Of a DNA stretch of 36,050 nt, positions 8,072-16,230 are shown in pieces. Numbering within the stretch: position 1 is the stretch's first letter; each line of letters starts with the position of its first letter. Position numbers and translations under genes: made by a program. The notes under the pieces were generated by a model. That model searched no databases and was not told the DNA's origin. It saw only the letters and a list, made by a program, of their open reading frames with translations. The stretch is from a virus. Location of the stretch: positions 1 to 36,050 of IMG/VR virus record IMGVR_UViG_3300042939_000219. One strand, 5' to 3'.

Positions 8072-9673
8072 CTACACCATTGCCACTTGTGCTTGGCCGA
8101 AGCCTGGGATTTCACGCACGGCGGCGGCAACGTCCTCGATGCCGTCAGCGGCCCGCTCGGTGTTGTCGGCCGTCTGCTTGGCGGCGTCGGCACCGGAAAG
8201 CCGAGGATCGCCGCCACGGGCCAACATGTTGCGGTAGGACTCGCCGCCAGATGAGCCAACGACGATGGCGTTGAGCTCTGACGAGGCGGCCTTGATGGCG
8301 GCACCGATGCTTTGGCCGGCAGACGTGGCGGCGGCAGAGGCGGCAGAAGATTGAGCAGCGGCCTGCGCTGCCGCAAACTCACGGTCAAACGCCGCAAAGG
8401 GGCTGCCGATGTTTTGGACGGCAGACGCAAACGTGTCGGCCGCAGCCTGGCCGTACATCTCTCCCATCTGGCTCGCGCCATCAGCCAGCTGTGCCGTGCC
8501 CTGAGCACCTTGAGCGAGCGAGTCCGCAAGATCAGTAAACCCAGACGCCTCGGCCAGGCCAGCCATGCCTTCCATGACGTTGGCAACGCCGTCGAGGATG
8601 ACGCTAAACACCTCGCTGAACATCTGCCCAATCTGGGAGCCCAACGCCATAAACACTTGGAAGATGCCAGTGAGCAGCGTCATCGCGCCGACGACCATGC
8701 GGATGCTGAACACCAGCCCGTCAGCCAGCGTCTTTGCAATGGTCCACCCAGCGGTGTTCTTGGCGAAGAAATCCACGATGAGGTTGGCCACGGTCGTGAT
8801 GGCTGGGGCAAGTTCCGCCAGAAACTGATTGACGAAGCCCTGCATCGGAATGGCAAGTCTGCCAAGGGCGTCGTTCATCTGCTGGATGCCGGCAACTTGG
8901 GCGTCAGTTAGGTTGACACCAAAAGCCTGCCGCATCTTTTCAACTTCAGCGGTGGCGCCTTTTGCTGTCTCCTCAATAAAGCCCATGGCCTGAGCACCGC
9001 TCCGGCCAAAGATCGCAATAGCAGCGGATGTTCTCTGTGCCGCACTCGGCAGTGCCATGATGCGCTGAGCGATGAGCTCAAACTGCCGCTGCGGATCAAG
9101 TCCTTGCAAATCGCCAAGGGTCAGATTCAGCGTTGCAAAGGCTTTCTTTGCCGTAGCGCTGCCGTTGGCCAGAGCACCAAGGCCACGAGTCATCGTGGTC
9201 ATCATGCCAGTGAATTGCTCTGTGCTGACGCCTGCCTCATCAGCAACCTGGGCAAGGGTCTGAAAGGTTGACACAGACATGCCGAGCCGTCTTGCCGCCT
9301 TGCCCGCAGCATCTAGCGACGATGCGGCTTCGCCTAAGGCACGAAACGGTGCAGTAATTGCCTGCACAACAAGCAAAGGTACAAGCAGCGTTTTTAGCGC
9401 CAATGAGAGAATTCTGACGCCGACGGCGGCCATGGTGGCGGATCGGCCCATACCAAGCACTGAAGCCGCGAACGAGCCAAACAGACCAGGGATATCAGAA
9501 AACAATCCGCCGGACTCTTCTGCCGCTGCGTTTAAATCGCCGAGGCTTCCTGAAGTGCCGGAAGACATGCGACGAAACGCGGACAGCTGCTTGCTGGCGT
9601 CCGACAGCCCGGCCGTCAATCCGCCCGTGCTGGCGGTGATGCTGACGTTGACGCGACCGAAATTATTGGCCAT
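8072..9673 (-). CDS. Tail tape measure protein
   Basis: A 533-residue protein, long and Ala/Gly/Ser-rich, predicted helical, with hydrophobic stretches near 85-110 and 330-350 typical of tape measures. Segment ATTMTRGLGALANGSATAKK-like motifs and the LGMSVSTFQTLAQVADEAG segment (about 130-148) match the TP901/lambda H class of tape measures. It sets tail length and may be injected with DNA; a protein this short implies a short tail. It sits directly after the chaperone pair and before the distal tail gene, the canonical place. The ATG has only a weak GAGA upstream. Confidence 0.92.
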   Translation of the reverse strand: MANNFGRVNVSITASTGGLTAGLSDASKQLSAFRRMSSGTSGSLGDLNAAAEESGGLFSDIPGLFGSFAASVLGMGRSATMAAVGVRILSLALKTLLVPLLVVQAITAPFRALGEAASSLDAAGKAARRLGMSVSTFQTLAQVADEAGVSTEQFTGMMTTMTRGLGALANGSATAKKAFATLNLTLGDLQGLDPQRQFELIAQRIMALPSAAQRTSAAIAIFGRSGAQAMGFIEETAKGATAEVEKMRQAFGVNLTDAQVAGIQQMNDALGRLAIPMQGFVNQFLAELAPAITTVANLIVDFFAKNTAGWTIAKTLADGLVFSIRMVVGAMTLLTGIFQVFMALGSQIGQMFSEVFSVILDGVANVMEGMAGLAEASGFTDLADSLAQGAQGTAQLADGASQMGEMYGQAAADTFASAVQNIGSPFAAFDREFAAAQAAAQSSAASAAATSAGQSIGAAIKAASSELNAIVVGSSGGESYRNMLARGGDPRLSGADAAKQTADNTERAADGIEDVAAAVREIPGFGQAQVAMV

Positions 9674-9676
9674 GGC

Positions 9677-10326
9677 TTATCTCGGGATCGCGTTCAGCGT
9701 GGCGAGGATCTGATCCGGTGTCTGCGCCCGCTTCGGAACCGGCAGGAACTCCTCTGGCTTCTTGACGGGCTGCCGCTTTCCTCGGTTGGCGTTGTATCTC
9801 TGGGCGATGGCGACCGCGTCACGAAGCCACTCGTCACCCCACGGCTCGAGTAGGTAGTAACCCATCCAGCCGTACAACTGATCGACGCTCATCTCGTCGG
9901 CCAGCCGCTCCACGTCCCAGATGCCGAGCTTTAGGGCCAGCCGGTACAGGAACGCGAGCACCGGTGACCGCTCTATTTTCCCGCAGCCTCCTCCACGGCG
10001 TTGCCGCCGATGCCGTTGAGCTTGAACCCGGCGTCCACGATGGCCTGGACCACGTCGCTGTCGAGCTCGCCGATCCACTCGGCGTCGGCATCCTCGAACA
10101 TCCGCGTGCCGTCTTCGTTCACCACCACCATGGCGACGAATCGTGCCCGCACGTTGTCCAGATTGACGCCGCCAACCTTGCCGCCGGTCACGATCTGCTC
10201 AAACTTGTCGCGGTCCTTGGCAGAGAACTTGGCGACGTAGATGGTGCCGCCAAGCTCGGGCACCTCGAGGGCCACACGGGGGCGTACGCCACGCTTGGCC
10301 TTTATCTGCTCACGAGTCAGAGCCAC
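9677..10326 (-). CDS. Tail assembly chaperone, frameshifted long form (GT-like)
   Basis: The 117-residue short product would be extended by 99 residues if ribosomes shift -1 at the heptamer at 9976-9982, just before the UAG. The extension (IERSPVLAFLYRLALKLGIW...) contains LYGWMGYYLLEPWGDEW, matching the T-type region of siphophage tail chaperones, and it has no start codon or ribosome-binding site of its own in this frame. The fused 216-residue protein would, as in lambda gpGT, bridge the tape measure and tail tube protein during assembly. The reading is established for the family; frameshift efficiency here is not measured. Confidence 0.85.
9973..10326 (-). CDS. Tail assembly chaperone, short form (G-like)
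   Basis: A 117-residue protein ending in UAG. It has a beta-rich N-terminus (VRPRVALEVPELGGTIYVAKF) and a helical C-terminal part with ARFVAMVVVNEDGTRMFEDADAEWIGELDS, a pattern seen in gpG-like chaperones. It lies between the tail tube gene and the tape measure, as in lambda and HK97. Its last codons form the slippery site for the long form. No enzyme motif is present. Confidence 0.85.
   Translation of the reverse strand: MALTREQIKAKRGVRPRVALEVPELGGTIYVAKFSAKDRDKFEQIVTGGKVGGVNLDNVRARFVAMVVVNEDGTRMFEDADAEWIGELDSDVVQAIVDAGFKLNGIGGNAVEEAAGK
9976..9982 (-). promoter_or_regulatory. -1 ribosomal frameshift site GGGAAAA
   Basis: Read on the - strand, the frame-0 codons GGA AAA are followed directly by the UAG stop. 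A preceding G makes the canonical X XXY YYZ heptamer. Slipping back one base gives GGG AAA, then ATA GAG, entering the 99-residue extension. Lambda G-GT uses GGGAAAG. No strong downstream pseudoknot is obvious by eye. Confidence 0.85.
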
Positions 10327-10347
10327 AGTCCGCGCCTCCTGTCAGCA

Positions 10348-10749
10348 CTAGCTCGGCAGCGTGCCGCTGAGCTTGATGGTGAGCGTGCCGCTCATCATGT
10401 CCTCCATCTGGGCACCAGCCTCGAAGCCGGTGGCATAGCCCAAGGCGCTCCACAGTTGCGTCGTGGTCCCGCCGGCAGCCCAGTAGACATTGACCGTCTG
10501 ATTGGTGGCGACGTTGGCCAGGTCGGCAGTCGGCTTGATGCCGGGGTCGAAGAGCACCTCGACCGAGAGCTCGCCGGGGTCATAGATGGCAGACGCTACG
10601 AACTCCTTGGCGGATGAGGTCATGTGCGTGGCGTCGGCGACAGCACGAGAAATCCCGCCATGATTGACGCCAGTGATCTTGTAGCCGGTCGCCGTGTGGA
10701 GTGCGGTGCCGAATCCGACGTACGTGCCCTGCCCAATGTCAACTGCCAT
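10348..10749 (-). CDS. Major tail (tube) protein
   Basis: A 133-residue protein with the tail-tube pattern: an N-terminal GTYVGFGTALHTATGYKITGV, a central AKEFVASAIYDPGELSVEVLFDPG (about 47-70), then alternating beta strands to EDMMSGTLTIKLSG. It should polymerise into stacked hexamers around the tape measure. It lies between the tail terminator gene and the chaperone, which fixes the role by order. The DPGELSVEVLFDP region is the best sequence evidence for the tail-tube family. Confidence 0.82.
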   Translation of the reverse strand: MAVDIGQGTYVGFGTALHTATGYKITGVNHGGISRAVADATHMTSSAKEFVASAIYDPGELSVEVLFDPGIKPTADLANVATNQTVNVYWAAGGTTTQLWSALGYATGFEAGAQMEDMMSGTLTIKLSGTLPS

Positions 10750-10756
10750 GGCTTTC

Positions 10757-11170
10757 TCAAGCCTCCGTGAAGGTAATTTCTACTGACAAATCCGTACGGT
10801 AAATCGGCAACTGCTCGCCGTTGTTTGGCGGCTCCTGCGTGTCGTCGTCGCTCTTCACGACGGCCAGCCGGATGCTGTCTGTCTGCTTGAATTGTAGGGC
10901 GAGCCGTATGGCACGCGCTAGGTTTCGCACCCCGACCAACGACTCTCCGATGGCCGAAATCGTGAACGAAACGCGAGCAAGACCCGTCATCCCACGCGAG
11001 TGCATGAAAGGCCCTCGACTCGTGTTGTCGCGTTGATAAACGATGCACGGCAATGCCGCCCCCTGCGGAGCCTGCACAGCGTAGATCCGGCTGCCGACAT
11101 AACCGGCAACGGAAGAATCGGCAGACATGAGGCTGACTAGAGCCTCGTCAATGTGGGTTGGAGTGGGCAT
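10757..11170 (-). CDS. Tail terminator / tail completion protein (DUF3168-like)
   Basis: The 137-residue product begins with a helix (IDEALVSLMSADSSVAGYV), then RIYAVQAPQGAALPCIVYQRDN, the typical opening of DUF3168 tail terminators (lambda gpU and HK97 gp11 class). It continues in beta strands to YRTDLSVEITFTEA. It would cap the tail and join it to the head. The ATG touches the preceding gp10-like stop by one base (TGATG overlap of neighbouring genes). Position between gp10-like and tail-tube genes agrees. Confidence 0.85.
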   Translation of the reverse strand: MPTPTHIDEALVSLMSADSSVAGYVGSRIYAVQAPQGAALPCIVYQRDNTSRGPFMHSRGMTGLARVSFTISAIGESLVGVRNLARAIRLALQFKQTDSIRLAVVKSDDDTQEPPNNGEQLPIYRTDLSVEITFTEA

Positions 11171-11757
11171 TACTTCTTGCCGTACATCTTGCGGATAGCC
11201 TGTCGCTCAGCCTCAGAGATGGCCTTGCCAAGCGAATCGCCGAGTTTGCCGATAAGCCGTTGCTTGATCTGCGGCAGATTGGCATCGGCCCACCGCTTGA
11301 ACTTGTCGCTCTTGGGCATACCCTTGACCTGGCCAAAGAAAATCATGCCGCCTTCAGACCCGCCGATGCGGGCGACCTTGCCACGCAGGTACGGGTACTT
11401 TGATGCGTTGGCCAGCGGAACTTTGAGAACCCAGTTGTTGGGCTGGCGGTACTTGGTCCCGTTCTCTACCCACCAAGCGTGGAAGCCCTTTTCTGAGTTG
11501 TTGCCGCCAAGCTTTGAGCGGTAGCCAAGGATGCCGACCGCTGTGGCGTTTCGCTTCTTCTTCTCCACCTTGACGCCAACACTGCGGCGAAGGTTGCCGG
11601 TCGGGCCTCGAGGAGTCAAAGCCTTGATTTCTGGGATCTCGTCTTTTGCAGCCTCGCGGACGGCGGCCCCAAGGTACTTCTTCTGAATGCTGCCAGACAG
11701 CCTGGAGAAACCCTCCAGAATCTGCTCGACGCCTTCCACGGTCATGTCTGTGTCCAT
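11170..11757 (-). CDS. HK97 gp10-like neck/tail protein
   Basis: A 195-residue basic protein. Residues 5-60 have the gp10 pattern: GVEQILEGFSRLSGSIQKKYLGAAVREAAK, then IPEIKALTPRGPTGNLRRSVGVKV. A longer than usual C-terminal helical tail (ADANLPQIKQRL...KMYGKK) follows. Proteins of this class sit at the neck between the head completion protein and the tail terminator. The start shares one base with the preceding stop, so translation is probably coupled. Confidence 0.84.
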   Translation of the reverse strand: MDTDMTVEGVEQILEGFSRLSGSIQKKYLGAAVREAAKDEIPEIKALTPRGPTGNLRRSVGVKVEKKKRNATAVGILGYRSKLGGNNSEKGFHAWWVENGTKYRQPNNWVLKVPLANASKYPYLRGKVARIGGSEGGMIFFGQVKGMPKSDKFKRWADANLPQIKQRLIGKLGDSLGKAISEAERQAIRKMYGKK

Positions 11758-12080
11758 CAGTCCACGACCTCCGACACCAGCAGCTCGTGCTCCTCGCGGC
11801 GGCCACGCTCCACGGCCGACATGATTTCAAACGTGCGGCCATCCGCCGTCAGCCGCATTTTCGGTTTGAGCCCGTTTGTGTACCGCATGCGGACTCGGTG
11901 CGTCACCACGCCTTCGTTGGCCATGGCGTTGATGGCCTCGTTTCCGCTCAGCGGCAAAATGGCGATCCACCGCGTGGCGAACGTGGACCAGGCCAGTTCC
12001 GGCTCGCCGATGCTGTTGGTGCTCTCGGTTGGAGTCTGCACCGTGGCGAGCGTGTCCATGTCGCCGGAACGCAGTGGCAT
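11757..12080 (-). CDS. Head-tail joining / head closure protein
   Basis: The 107-residue protein fits the phage head-tail joining family (SPP1 gp16 class). It has MDTLATVQTPTESTN, then WSTFATRWIAILPLSGNEAINA, then VVTHRVRMRYTNGLKPKMRLTADGRTFEIMSA. It closes the filled capsid after packaging and provides the tail docking surface. The ATG has GGAG eight bases upstream. Genes on both sides are neck proteins in the standard order. Confidence 0.87.
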   Translation of the reverse strand: MPLRSGDMDTLATVQTPTESTNSIGEPELAWSTFATRWIAILPLSGNEAINAMANEGVVTHRVRMRYTNGLKPKMRLTADGRTFEIMSAVERGRREEHELLVSEVVD

Positions 12081-12083
12081 GGC

Positions 12084-12491
12084 CTACGCTCCGTAGATGA
12101 CCAGCGTGTAGGACGCCGTGCCGCTGTAGGCAGACACGTTGAACCCAGCAGTGCCACCAGACCGGCTGTCGCAGACCGACAAGCGATTGCCGCCAGAGAT
12201 GGCCACGCCAGCACCGGTGGCCTCGCTGCATACGGCGGCGGCCGAGGCGGCGAACGCAAAGCGGCTCACGCTGGCAAACGAGACGGCAGCCCCGGTCGAG
12301 TCCTTGTACGTGCTGGGCGCAACGGCGATGGCAACGGCGGCCGTGCCGCAGGTGCCAGATACCAGGGCCACCTTCCCGCTGCTGTAGGCGTCGGTGCTCG
12401 TGACCACCAGCCGCTTGAGCGACTGCGTCCCGGCACTCGTCGCCGAGTCCGAGAACGCCACGTCCACGGCAATGCGTCCTTCAATGCTCAT
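12084..12491 (-). CDS. Putative structural protein, Ala/Ser/Val-rich
   Basis: A 135-residue beta-rich protein with low complexity (Ala, Ser, Val, Gly), starting in an ATGA overlap with the connector gene. No domain is recognised; VAFSDSATSAGTQSLKRLVVTS and SVCDSRSGGTAGFNVSAYSG are the clearest segments. The placement between connector and head closure genes suggests a virion accessory protein such as a decoration or neck protein. That is inference from order. Confidence 0.58.
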   Translation of the reverse strand: MSIEGRIAVDVAFSDSATSAGTQSLKRLVVTSTDAYSSGKVALVSGTCGTAAVAIAVAPSTYKDSTGAAVSFASVSRFAFAASAAAVCSEATGAGVAISGGNRLSVCDSRSGGTAGFNVSAYSGTASYTLVIYGA

Positions 12492-13141
12492 GCGTACTGC
12501 TTCCACTTCAATGGCTCAAGCAGGGCGTGAACGCCTATCGGGACGTTTTGGCCCACGCTGCCGACTGCCTCCCGGTTGGCGTACCAGTGCCCCACCAGCA
12601 TCTTGATGGCATGCACCGCCGGCTTCGGCACGTTGGCGGCCCCTCCGTACCCGGCTAGGTACGTGATCTGCACGGCCTTGTCATCGAGCCGCACGTTTGG
12701 CCAATCCTCGAGGTACAGCGGGTAGACCAATGCAGGAACGTGGTCGCGGTCCAGGCGGAACTGTTGCGTTCCAGACTGCGCCCACGTGAGTGTCTGTGTG
12801 GTGCCGGCCGAATCCACATACGAGATAGTCACCGTGGCGCTCGCGGCAGTCGCGTTCAACCGCACCGGCGGGCGCGGGAGCTCGATGCGGAGGCTCGGAA
12901 AGTCATCGAACGCCACGGTGTATTGCTTGTCGGCGAACGTGCGGTCGCAGTAGTCCTCGCACCACGTCGTGGCGGCATCGACCAGGCCGCCGATGTAGGC
13001 ATCGTCATCGGCGAAGTCCACGACTCGCAGATGAGCCTTGGCGTCCTCCACGCTCACGGGCCGGTCGCCCGTGCCGCTCGCGGTGGCGACCACAAGGCTG
13101 CGGTAGCGGCTGCCCGTCTGCGGCAGTTCCCAGTTACGCAC
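12488..13141 (-). CDS. Head-tail connector protein (HK97 gp6-like)
   Basis: A 217-residue protein from a GTG with GGAGG seven bases upstream. The N-terminal helical part DRPVSVEDAKAHLRVVDFADDDAYIGGLVDAATTWCEDYC matches the gp6-like connector family; a beta-rich middle and a C-terminal helical segment (PKPAVHAIKMLVGHWYANREAV) follow, also typical. It would form the ring below the portal. Its position after the capsid genes and before head closure agrees. Confidence 0.87.
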   Translation of the reverse strand: MRNWELPQTGSRYRSLVVATASGTGDRPVSVEDAKAHLRVVDFADDDAYIGGLVDAATTWCEDYCDRTFADKQYTVAFDDFPSLRIELPRPPVRLNATAASATVTISYVDSAGTTQTLTWAQSGTQQFRLDRDHVPALVYPLYLEDWPNVRLDDKAVQITYLAGYGGAANVPKPAVHAIKMLVGHWYANREAVGSVGQNVPIGVHALLEPLKWKQYA

Positions 13142-13370
13142 GCTTGGGCCTCCCTCGCTTGGCCTTGGCCACCGGAGCCACCGCCCGCTCAACCGCCGGC
13201 TCGGGGGCCGTGGCGAACTCGAACGCCGGGGGCTCGACGTGCCGCACGGCGTACCGCTGGAGCTCGAGCGTGCGGGCCAGCCCGCCCGTGACGGGCACCA
13301 CCTGGCCAGCCTTGTACGCTGCGTATGACCGCAGGAACCGGACCTGCACCATCGGGATCGCCGTGCTCAT
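13134..13370 (-). CDS. Small basic head-region protein
   Basis: A 78-residue protein. The first half (VQVRFLRSYAAYKAGQVVPVTGGLARTLELQRYAV) is a compact beta-like module similar to small proteins found between capsid and connector genes in many siphophages. The second half is a disordered Ala/Pro/Lys tail ending KRGRPKRA, resembling an AT-hook-like basic tip. It begins in an ATGA overlap with the glycosyltransferase gene. Function unknown; structural or DNA-contacting roles are both possible. Confidence 0.6.
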   Translation of the reverse strand: MSTAIPMVQVRFLRSYAAYKAGQVVPVTGGLARTLELQRYAVRHVEPPAFEFATAPEPAVERAVAPVAKAKRGRPKRA

Positions 13371-14137
13371 TTCCACACGTTCTCCGGTGGCCTGCCGCCT
13401 CGGTCCCAGAAATCGCCAGGGTGCTGCAGGCTCGCTCGCATGTTCTGGTCGGGCCACTTGATCCACACCTCGGCGTGGCCCAGCACGACCCGAGGACACA
13501 CGCCAATCTTCAGCCCAGCCTTCTGAGCCGTGACCCAGAACGCTATGTCGTCGTCCATCCGGCCTTCGTCCCACCGGCCCTGGTCGTTGGGCCTGCCGAT
13601 GAACCACGGGTGAGGCATCTTTTTCAACGCCTCTGCCTTTAGCATCGTGAATCCGAAGTGGGCCGTGTTGGCTTGCACCACGTTGTGGTAGACGAAGTGA
13701 TCGCGGGCCACCTCGGCCACACGCTCGCCCTGGTCAGACATCATCGTGAACAGCGGCTCTTCCGTGCGTCGCTTCATCTGCACGGCCGCCACGCAGTCGT
13801 AACCGCTGGCCACGGCGTACGTCAGCAGCCGAGGAACGGCGTCTGCTTCCCAGACGCTGTCATAGTCCAGCGTGAGAATCCACAGCGGCGGGGCTTGCGG
13901 GTCGTTGTCAGCCTCGACGATGTCGGTCAGTACCCGCTCCAGGCACTGGCCCCAGAACGCACCCTCCAGGCGAATCGGGGAAATGCCGTACGGCACCAGG
14001 CCACGAGCCCAGCAGAACATGTGGTCCTGCCAGCCGAGCCGAGGCACGGACATGGCACAGTGCACACGGATCGGCCCGCTGCCGGTCTGAATGATGGCAG
14101 GCTTGACGCCAGCCACCGCCGAAGTCGCCGCGCCCAC
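13367..14137 (-). CDS. Glycosyltransferase-like protein inside the head module
   Basis: A 256-residue GT-A-type protein. The probable DxD metal-sugar motif is D91-Y-D93 in WILTLDYDSVW, and a second acidic cluster, MDDDIAFW (194-201), matches the catalytic-base region of such enzymes. It would transfer a sugar from a nucleotide donor; acceptor unknown. The GTG start has GGAGGA just upstream. Its setting between capsid, connector and decoration-like genes is unusual and suggests virion glycosylation, but it may act on any surface. The call rests on motifs and length; the subfamily is not assigned. Confidence 0.72.
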   Translation of the reverse strand: MGAATSAVAGVKPAIIQTGSGPIRVHCAMSVPRLGWQDHMFCWARGLVPYGISPIRLEGAFWGQCLERVLTDIVEADNDPQAPPLWILTLDYDSVWEADAVPRLLTYAVASGYDCVAAVQMKRRTEEPLFTMMSDQGERVAEVARDHFVYHNVVQANTAHFGFTMLKAEALKKMPHPWFIGRPNDQGRWDEGRMDDDIAFWVTAQKAGLKIGVCPRVVLGHAEVWIKWPDQNMRASLQHPGDFWDRGGRPPENVWK

Positions 14138-14177
14138 GGCTCCTCCTTCGTTGGAGTTGTCGTTCTACCGTCTTCGC

Positions 14178-14639
14178 TCAGCCAAAGACCACGCGGTTGG
14201 TGACATTGGCATCGGCCGCCGAATCGACACCCGCCTCACCGCGACCCAGCCGGGCCGCAATGACGATGTCGTTGTTGGTGCCGTTCGCCGTCGCATCCGC
14301 AGACGGCGTGACCGCCACCTGCAGATAACGCCGCAGAGCCTTCGTCGGGATCTCGAAGCGAGTCACGTTCACCGTGGCCGTGTTGCCAACGCCGGCCAGC
14401 GTGTAGTCCGTGCCTTGGACCAAGCCGCTGATCGCCGCGTAGCTGCCGTCCGTGTCGCTGTGCCGAACGGCCACGACGCTGGGGGCAGACGTGTTGGCGA
14501 GCGACCGGTAGCACACGTCGATGCTGACCGAGTCGTAGCCGAGGCAGTCAATCGCCACGGTGTGCGTGCCCGCAGAGGCAACGCCCGCAACGCCGGGGCT
14601 GATCGAGATGACGGACTTGCTGTTGGCCGCGTGGTTCAT
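14178..14639 (-). CDS. Putative head decoration / accessory capsid protein
   Basis: A 153-residue beta-rich protein with the segments VAIDCLGYDSVSIDVCYRSL and LVQGTDYTLAGVGNTATVNVTRFEIP. Similar proteins follow capsid genes in diverse phages, where they are usually annotated only as structural. It begins 28 bp after the major capsid gene, with AAGGA ten bases before the ATG. Two cysteines flank a strand near the N-terminus. Decoration of the capsid surface is the favoured guess. Confidence 0.62.
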   Translation of the reverse strand: MNHAANSKSVISISPGVAGVASAGTHTVAIDCLGYDSVSIDVCYRSLANTSAPSVVAVRHSDTDGSYAAISGLVQGTDYTLAGVGNTATVNVTRFEIPTKALRRYLQVAVTPSADATANGTNNDIVIAARLGRGEAGVDSAADANVTNRVVFG

Positions 14640-14667
14640 GGATTCTGGTTCCTTGGGTTGGTCAGGA

Positions 14668-15972
14668 TTACAGGAGCAGGGCCACAACCGGGCCAGCCGT
14701 CGAAGCGTCGCCCACGTCCGAGGTCACCGCGTCGTAGGACACCGTGGCTTGGAAGTAGGTCTGGTCGAACTCGATGTACCGGTCGGTGCTCGCCCGCACC
14801 GCGACGGCACGCCGCAGGGCGAAGTGGCTCGACCGCTTCATGTCACCGAAGAGAGCCACGACCTGGTCGGTGGCGGCGGACTTCCGCATGACGTTGTTGA
14901 AGAACACCGGCCAGCCGAGGAACGTCGGCCGGCGGGCACCGTCGAGCACCTCGTTGGCGAGGGCACCGCTGCCGCCGAGGGCCAGCGACTGCATCGCCAG
15001 GGCGTGCATCTGCGGCGTGACGTACCAGCCGCAGGTCGGGCTCTGGAGAGCGTAGGTCGGAGCCTTGGCCACGGTGGCAAGGAAGTCATCGACCGTCAGG
15101 CTGGTGACAGCCGTCTGAGCCGAGTTGTTGATGCCAGCCGTAAGGGTCTCGTTCTCAAACTTCCACTGGATGCCACGGATGCCACCGTAAAGGCTGGCCC
15201 CGGTGCCGATGAAGCCGTCTTCGTCGATCCGCTGCGCGATGGCCAGGGCGAACTCTTCAGCCACGAGCCCGGCGAGGTCAATCGCAGAGTCATCGATCAG
15301 CTGGTTGGGAACGCGGGTTCCGACGCGAACTTCCTTGCTGGACAGCATCACGTTGTCGGTCGCCATGTCGGTCGCCTGGGTCTCGGCATTGGCGCCCGTG
15401 TGGTACGCCGTATTGCCGCCAACGCGACGCGGGATGTAGAGCGTGTCGCTCGTCATCTGCAGGTTGTTGGCCTGCGCCGGAAACGCACCGAACTGCTCGA
15501 CCAAGCGGATGACCGTCGAGGCGAACGTGTCAGGAATGAACACGCCGCCCTTGTTGTTGTCGTTGGGCGACAGGGCACGGGCCTCGACGTTCTTCTCGTA
15601 CCACGAGCGATCCTCGGCACGGCCGAGAACGTAGCCACGAATCCACCGGCCGCACGCCTCGGCGTCGCTGGACGAGCGGAAGTGGCGGGCCTTGCCGCTC
15701 AGCGAACGCTCGGCAGCCGGAGCCGGGGCCGCCGGAACGGCGGCAACCTCGACGGGCTTGGCGGTCGCGGCAACCTTGCCACGCAGGGCGGTGATCCGCT
15801 CGGCGATGGCGTGCTCGCGGGCGAGCTCCTTCTCCAGGTGCTCGGCCTCGCCGGCCAGCTTCTCCATCTCGGCGACCTGCTCGGCGGAACGCTCTTCGAC
15901 CTTGGACAGGTCATCGAGCATGGCGGCCACAGCGGCGGCCCGGTCCTGAAGCTTGGTGAGTTGGCTGGCCAT
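14668..15972 (-). CDS. Major capsid protein, HK97 fold with N-terminal delta domain
   Basis: A 434-residue precursor. Residues 1-70 are a long coiled coil (LDDLSKVEERSAEQVAEMEK...), the scaffold-like delta domain that is removed by the U35 protease. An Ala/Pro-rich linker follows (about 75-90), then the HK97 fold from about 105. Diagnostic segments are GGVFIPDTF, VGTRVPNQLIDDSAIDLAGLVAEEF, IDEDGFIGTGAS and GARRPTFLGWPVFFNNVM. The ATG chosen (15970-15972) has GGAG eight bases upstream; a GTG three codons earlier is less likely. A hairpin lies in its leader. Confidence 0.95.
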   Translation of the reverse strand: MASQLTKLQDRAAAVAAMLDDLSKVEERSAEQVAEMEKLAGEAEHLEKELAREHAIAERITALRGKVAATAKPVEVAAVPAAPAPAAERSLSGKARHFRSSSDAEACGRWIRGYVLGRAEDRSWYEKNVEARALSPNDNNKGGVFIPDTFASTVIRLVEQFGAFPAQANNLQMTSDTLYIPRRVGGNTAYHTGANAETQATDMATDNVMLSSKEVRVGTRVPNQLIDDSAIDLAGLVAEEFALAIAQRIDEDGFIGTGASLYGGIRGIQWKFENETLTAGINNSAQTAVTSLTVDDFLATVAKAPTYALQSPTCGWYVTPQMHALAMQSLALGGSGALANEVLDGARRPTFLGWPVFFNNVMRKSAATDQVVALFGDMKRSSHFALRRAVAVRASTDRYIEFDQTYFQATVSYDAVTSDVGDASTAGPVVALLL

Positions 15973-15990
15973 CCTTGGCACTCCGTAGTT

Positions 15991-16022
15991 GTGAACGGTG
16001 ACAGTCCGTGTCTGTCGTTCAC
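15991..16022. other. Bulged hairpin in the capsid gene leader
   Basis: GTGAAC...GTTCAC (15991-15996 and 16017-16022) encloses GACAG...CTGTC with a 3-nt bulge on one side. There is no T tract, so it is not a usual terminator. On the - strand it ends 18 nt before the capsid ATG and could stabilise or mark the processed 5' end of the capsid mRNA. Confidence 0.5.
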
Positions 16023-16047
16023 GCTACGCCACGCCTATGGCCTGCAC

Positions 16048-16230
16048 CTAGCGTTTCGGTTCTATGGCAGAACGACGCCACACCTGCTGGGCTGGCGTGA
16101 CAACCTTGCCGCGAAAGTCGCAGCACTGGCACTCGACGTACCGCACCTGCTGGTCGCCCGCTGCCTTGCTCGTGTACGTGCGAATGCGACCCTTGCCGCA
16201 CTGTGGGCAGATGTCACCGGGTCTGGCCAC
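16048..16230 (-). CDS. Small zinc-ribbon protein between protease and capsid genes
   Basis: A 60-residue protein from a GTG with GGAG eight bases upstream. The N-terminal CPQCGKG (CxxC) and later VECQCCDFRG (CxxC) are four spaced zinc ligands, as in zinc-ribbon or rubredoxin-like knuckles. It overlaps the protease gene by 17 bp. Ribbon proteins often bind DNA or partners, so a role in capsid assembly or in gene control is possible. The family is not recognised. Confidence 0.62.
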   Translation of the reverse strand: MARPGDICPQCGKGRIRTYTSKAAGDQQVRYVECQCCDFRGKVVTPAQQVWRRSAIEPKR

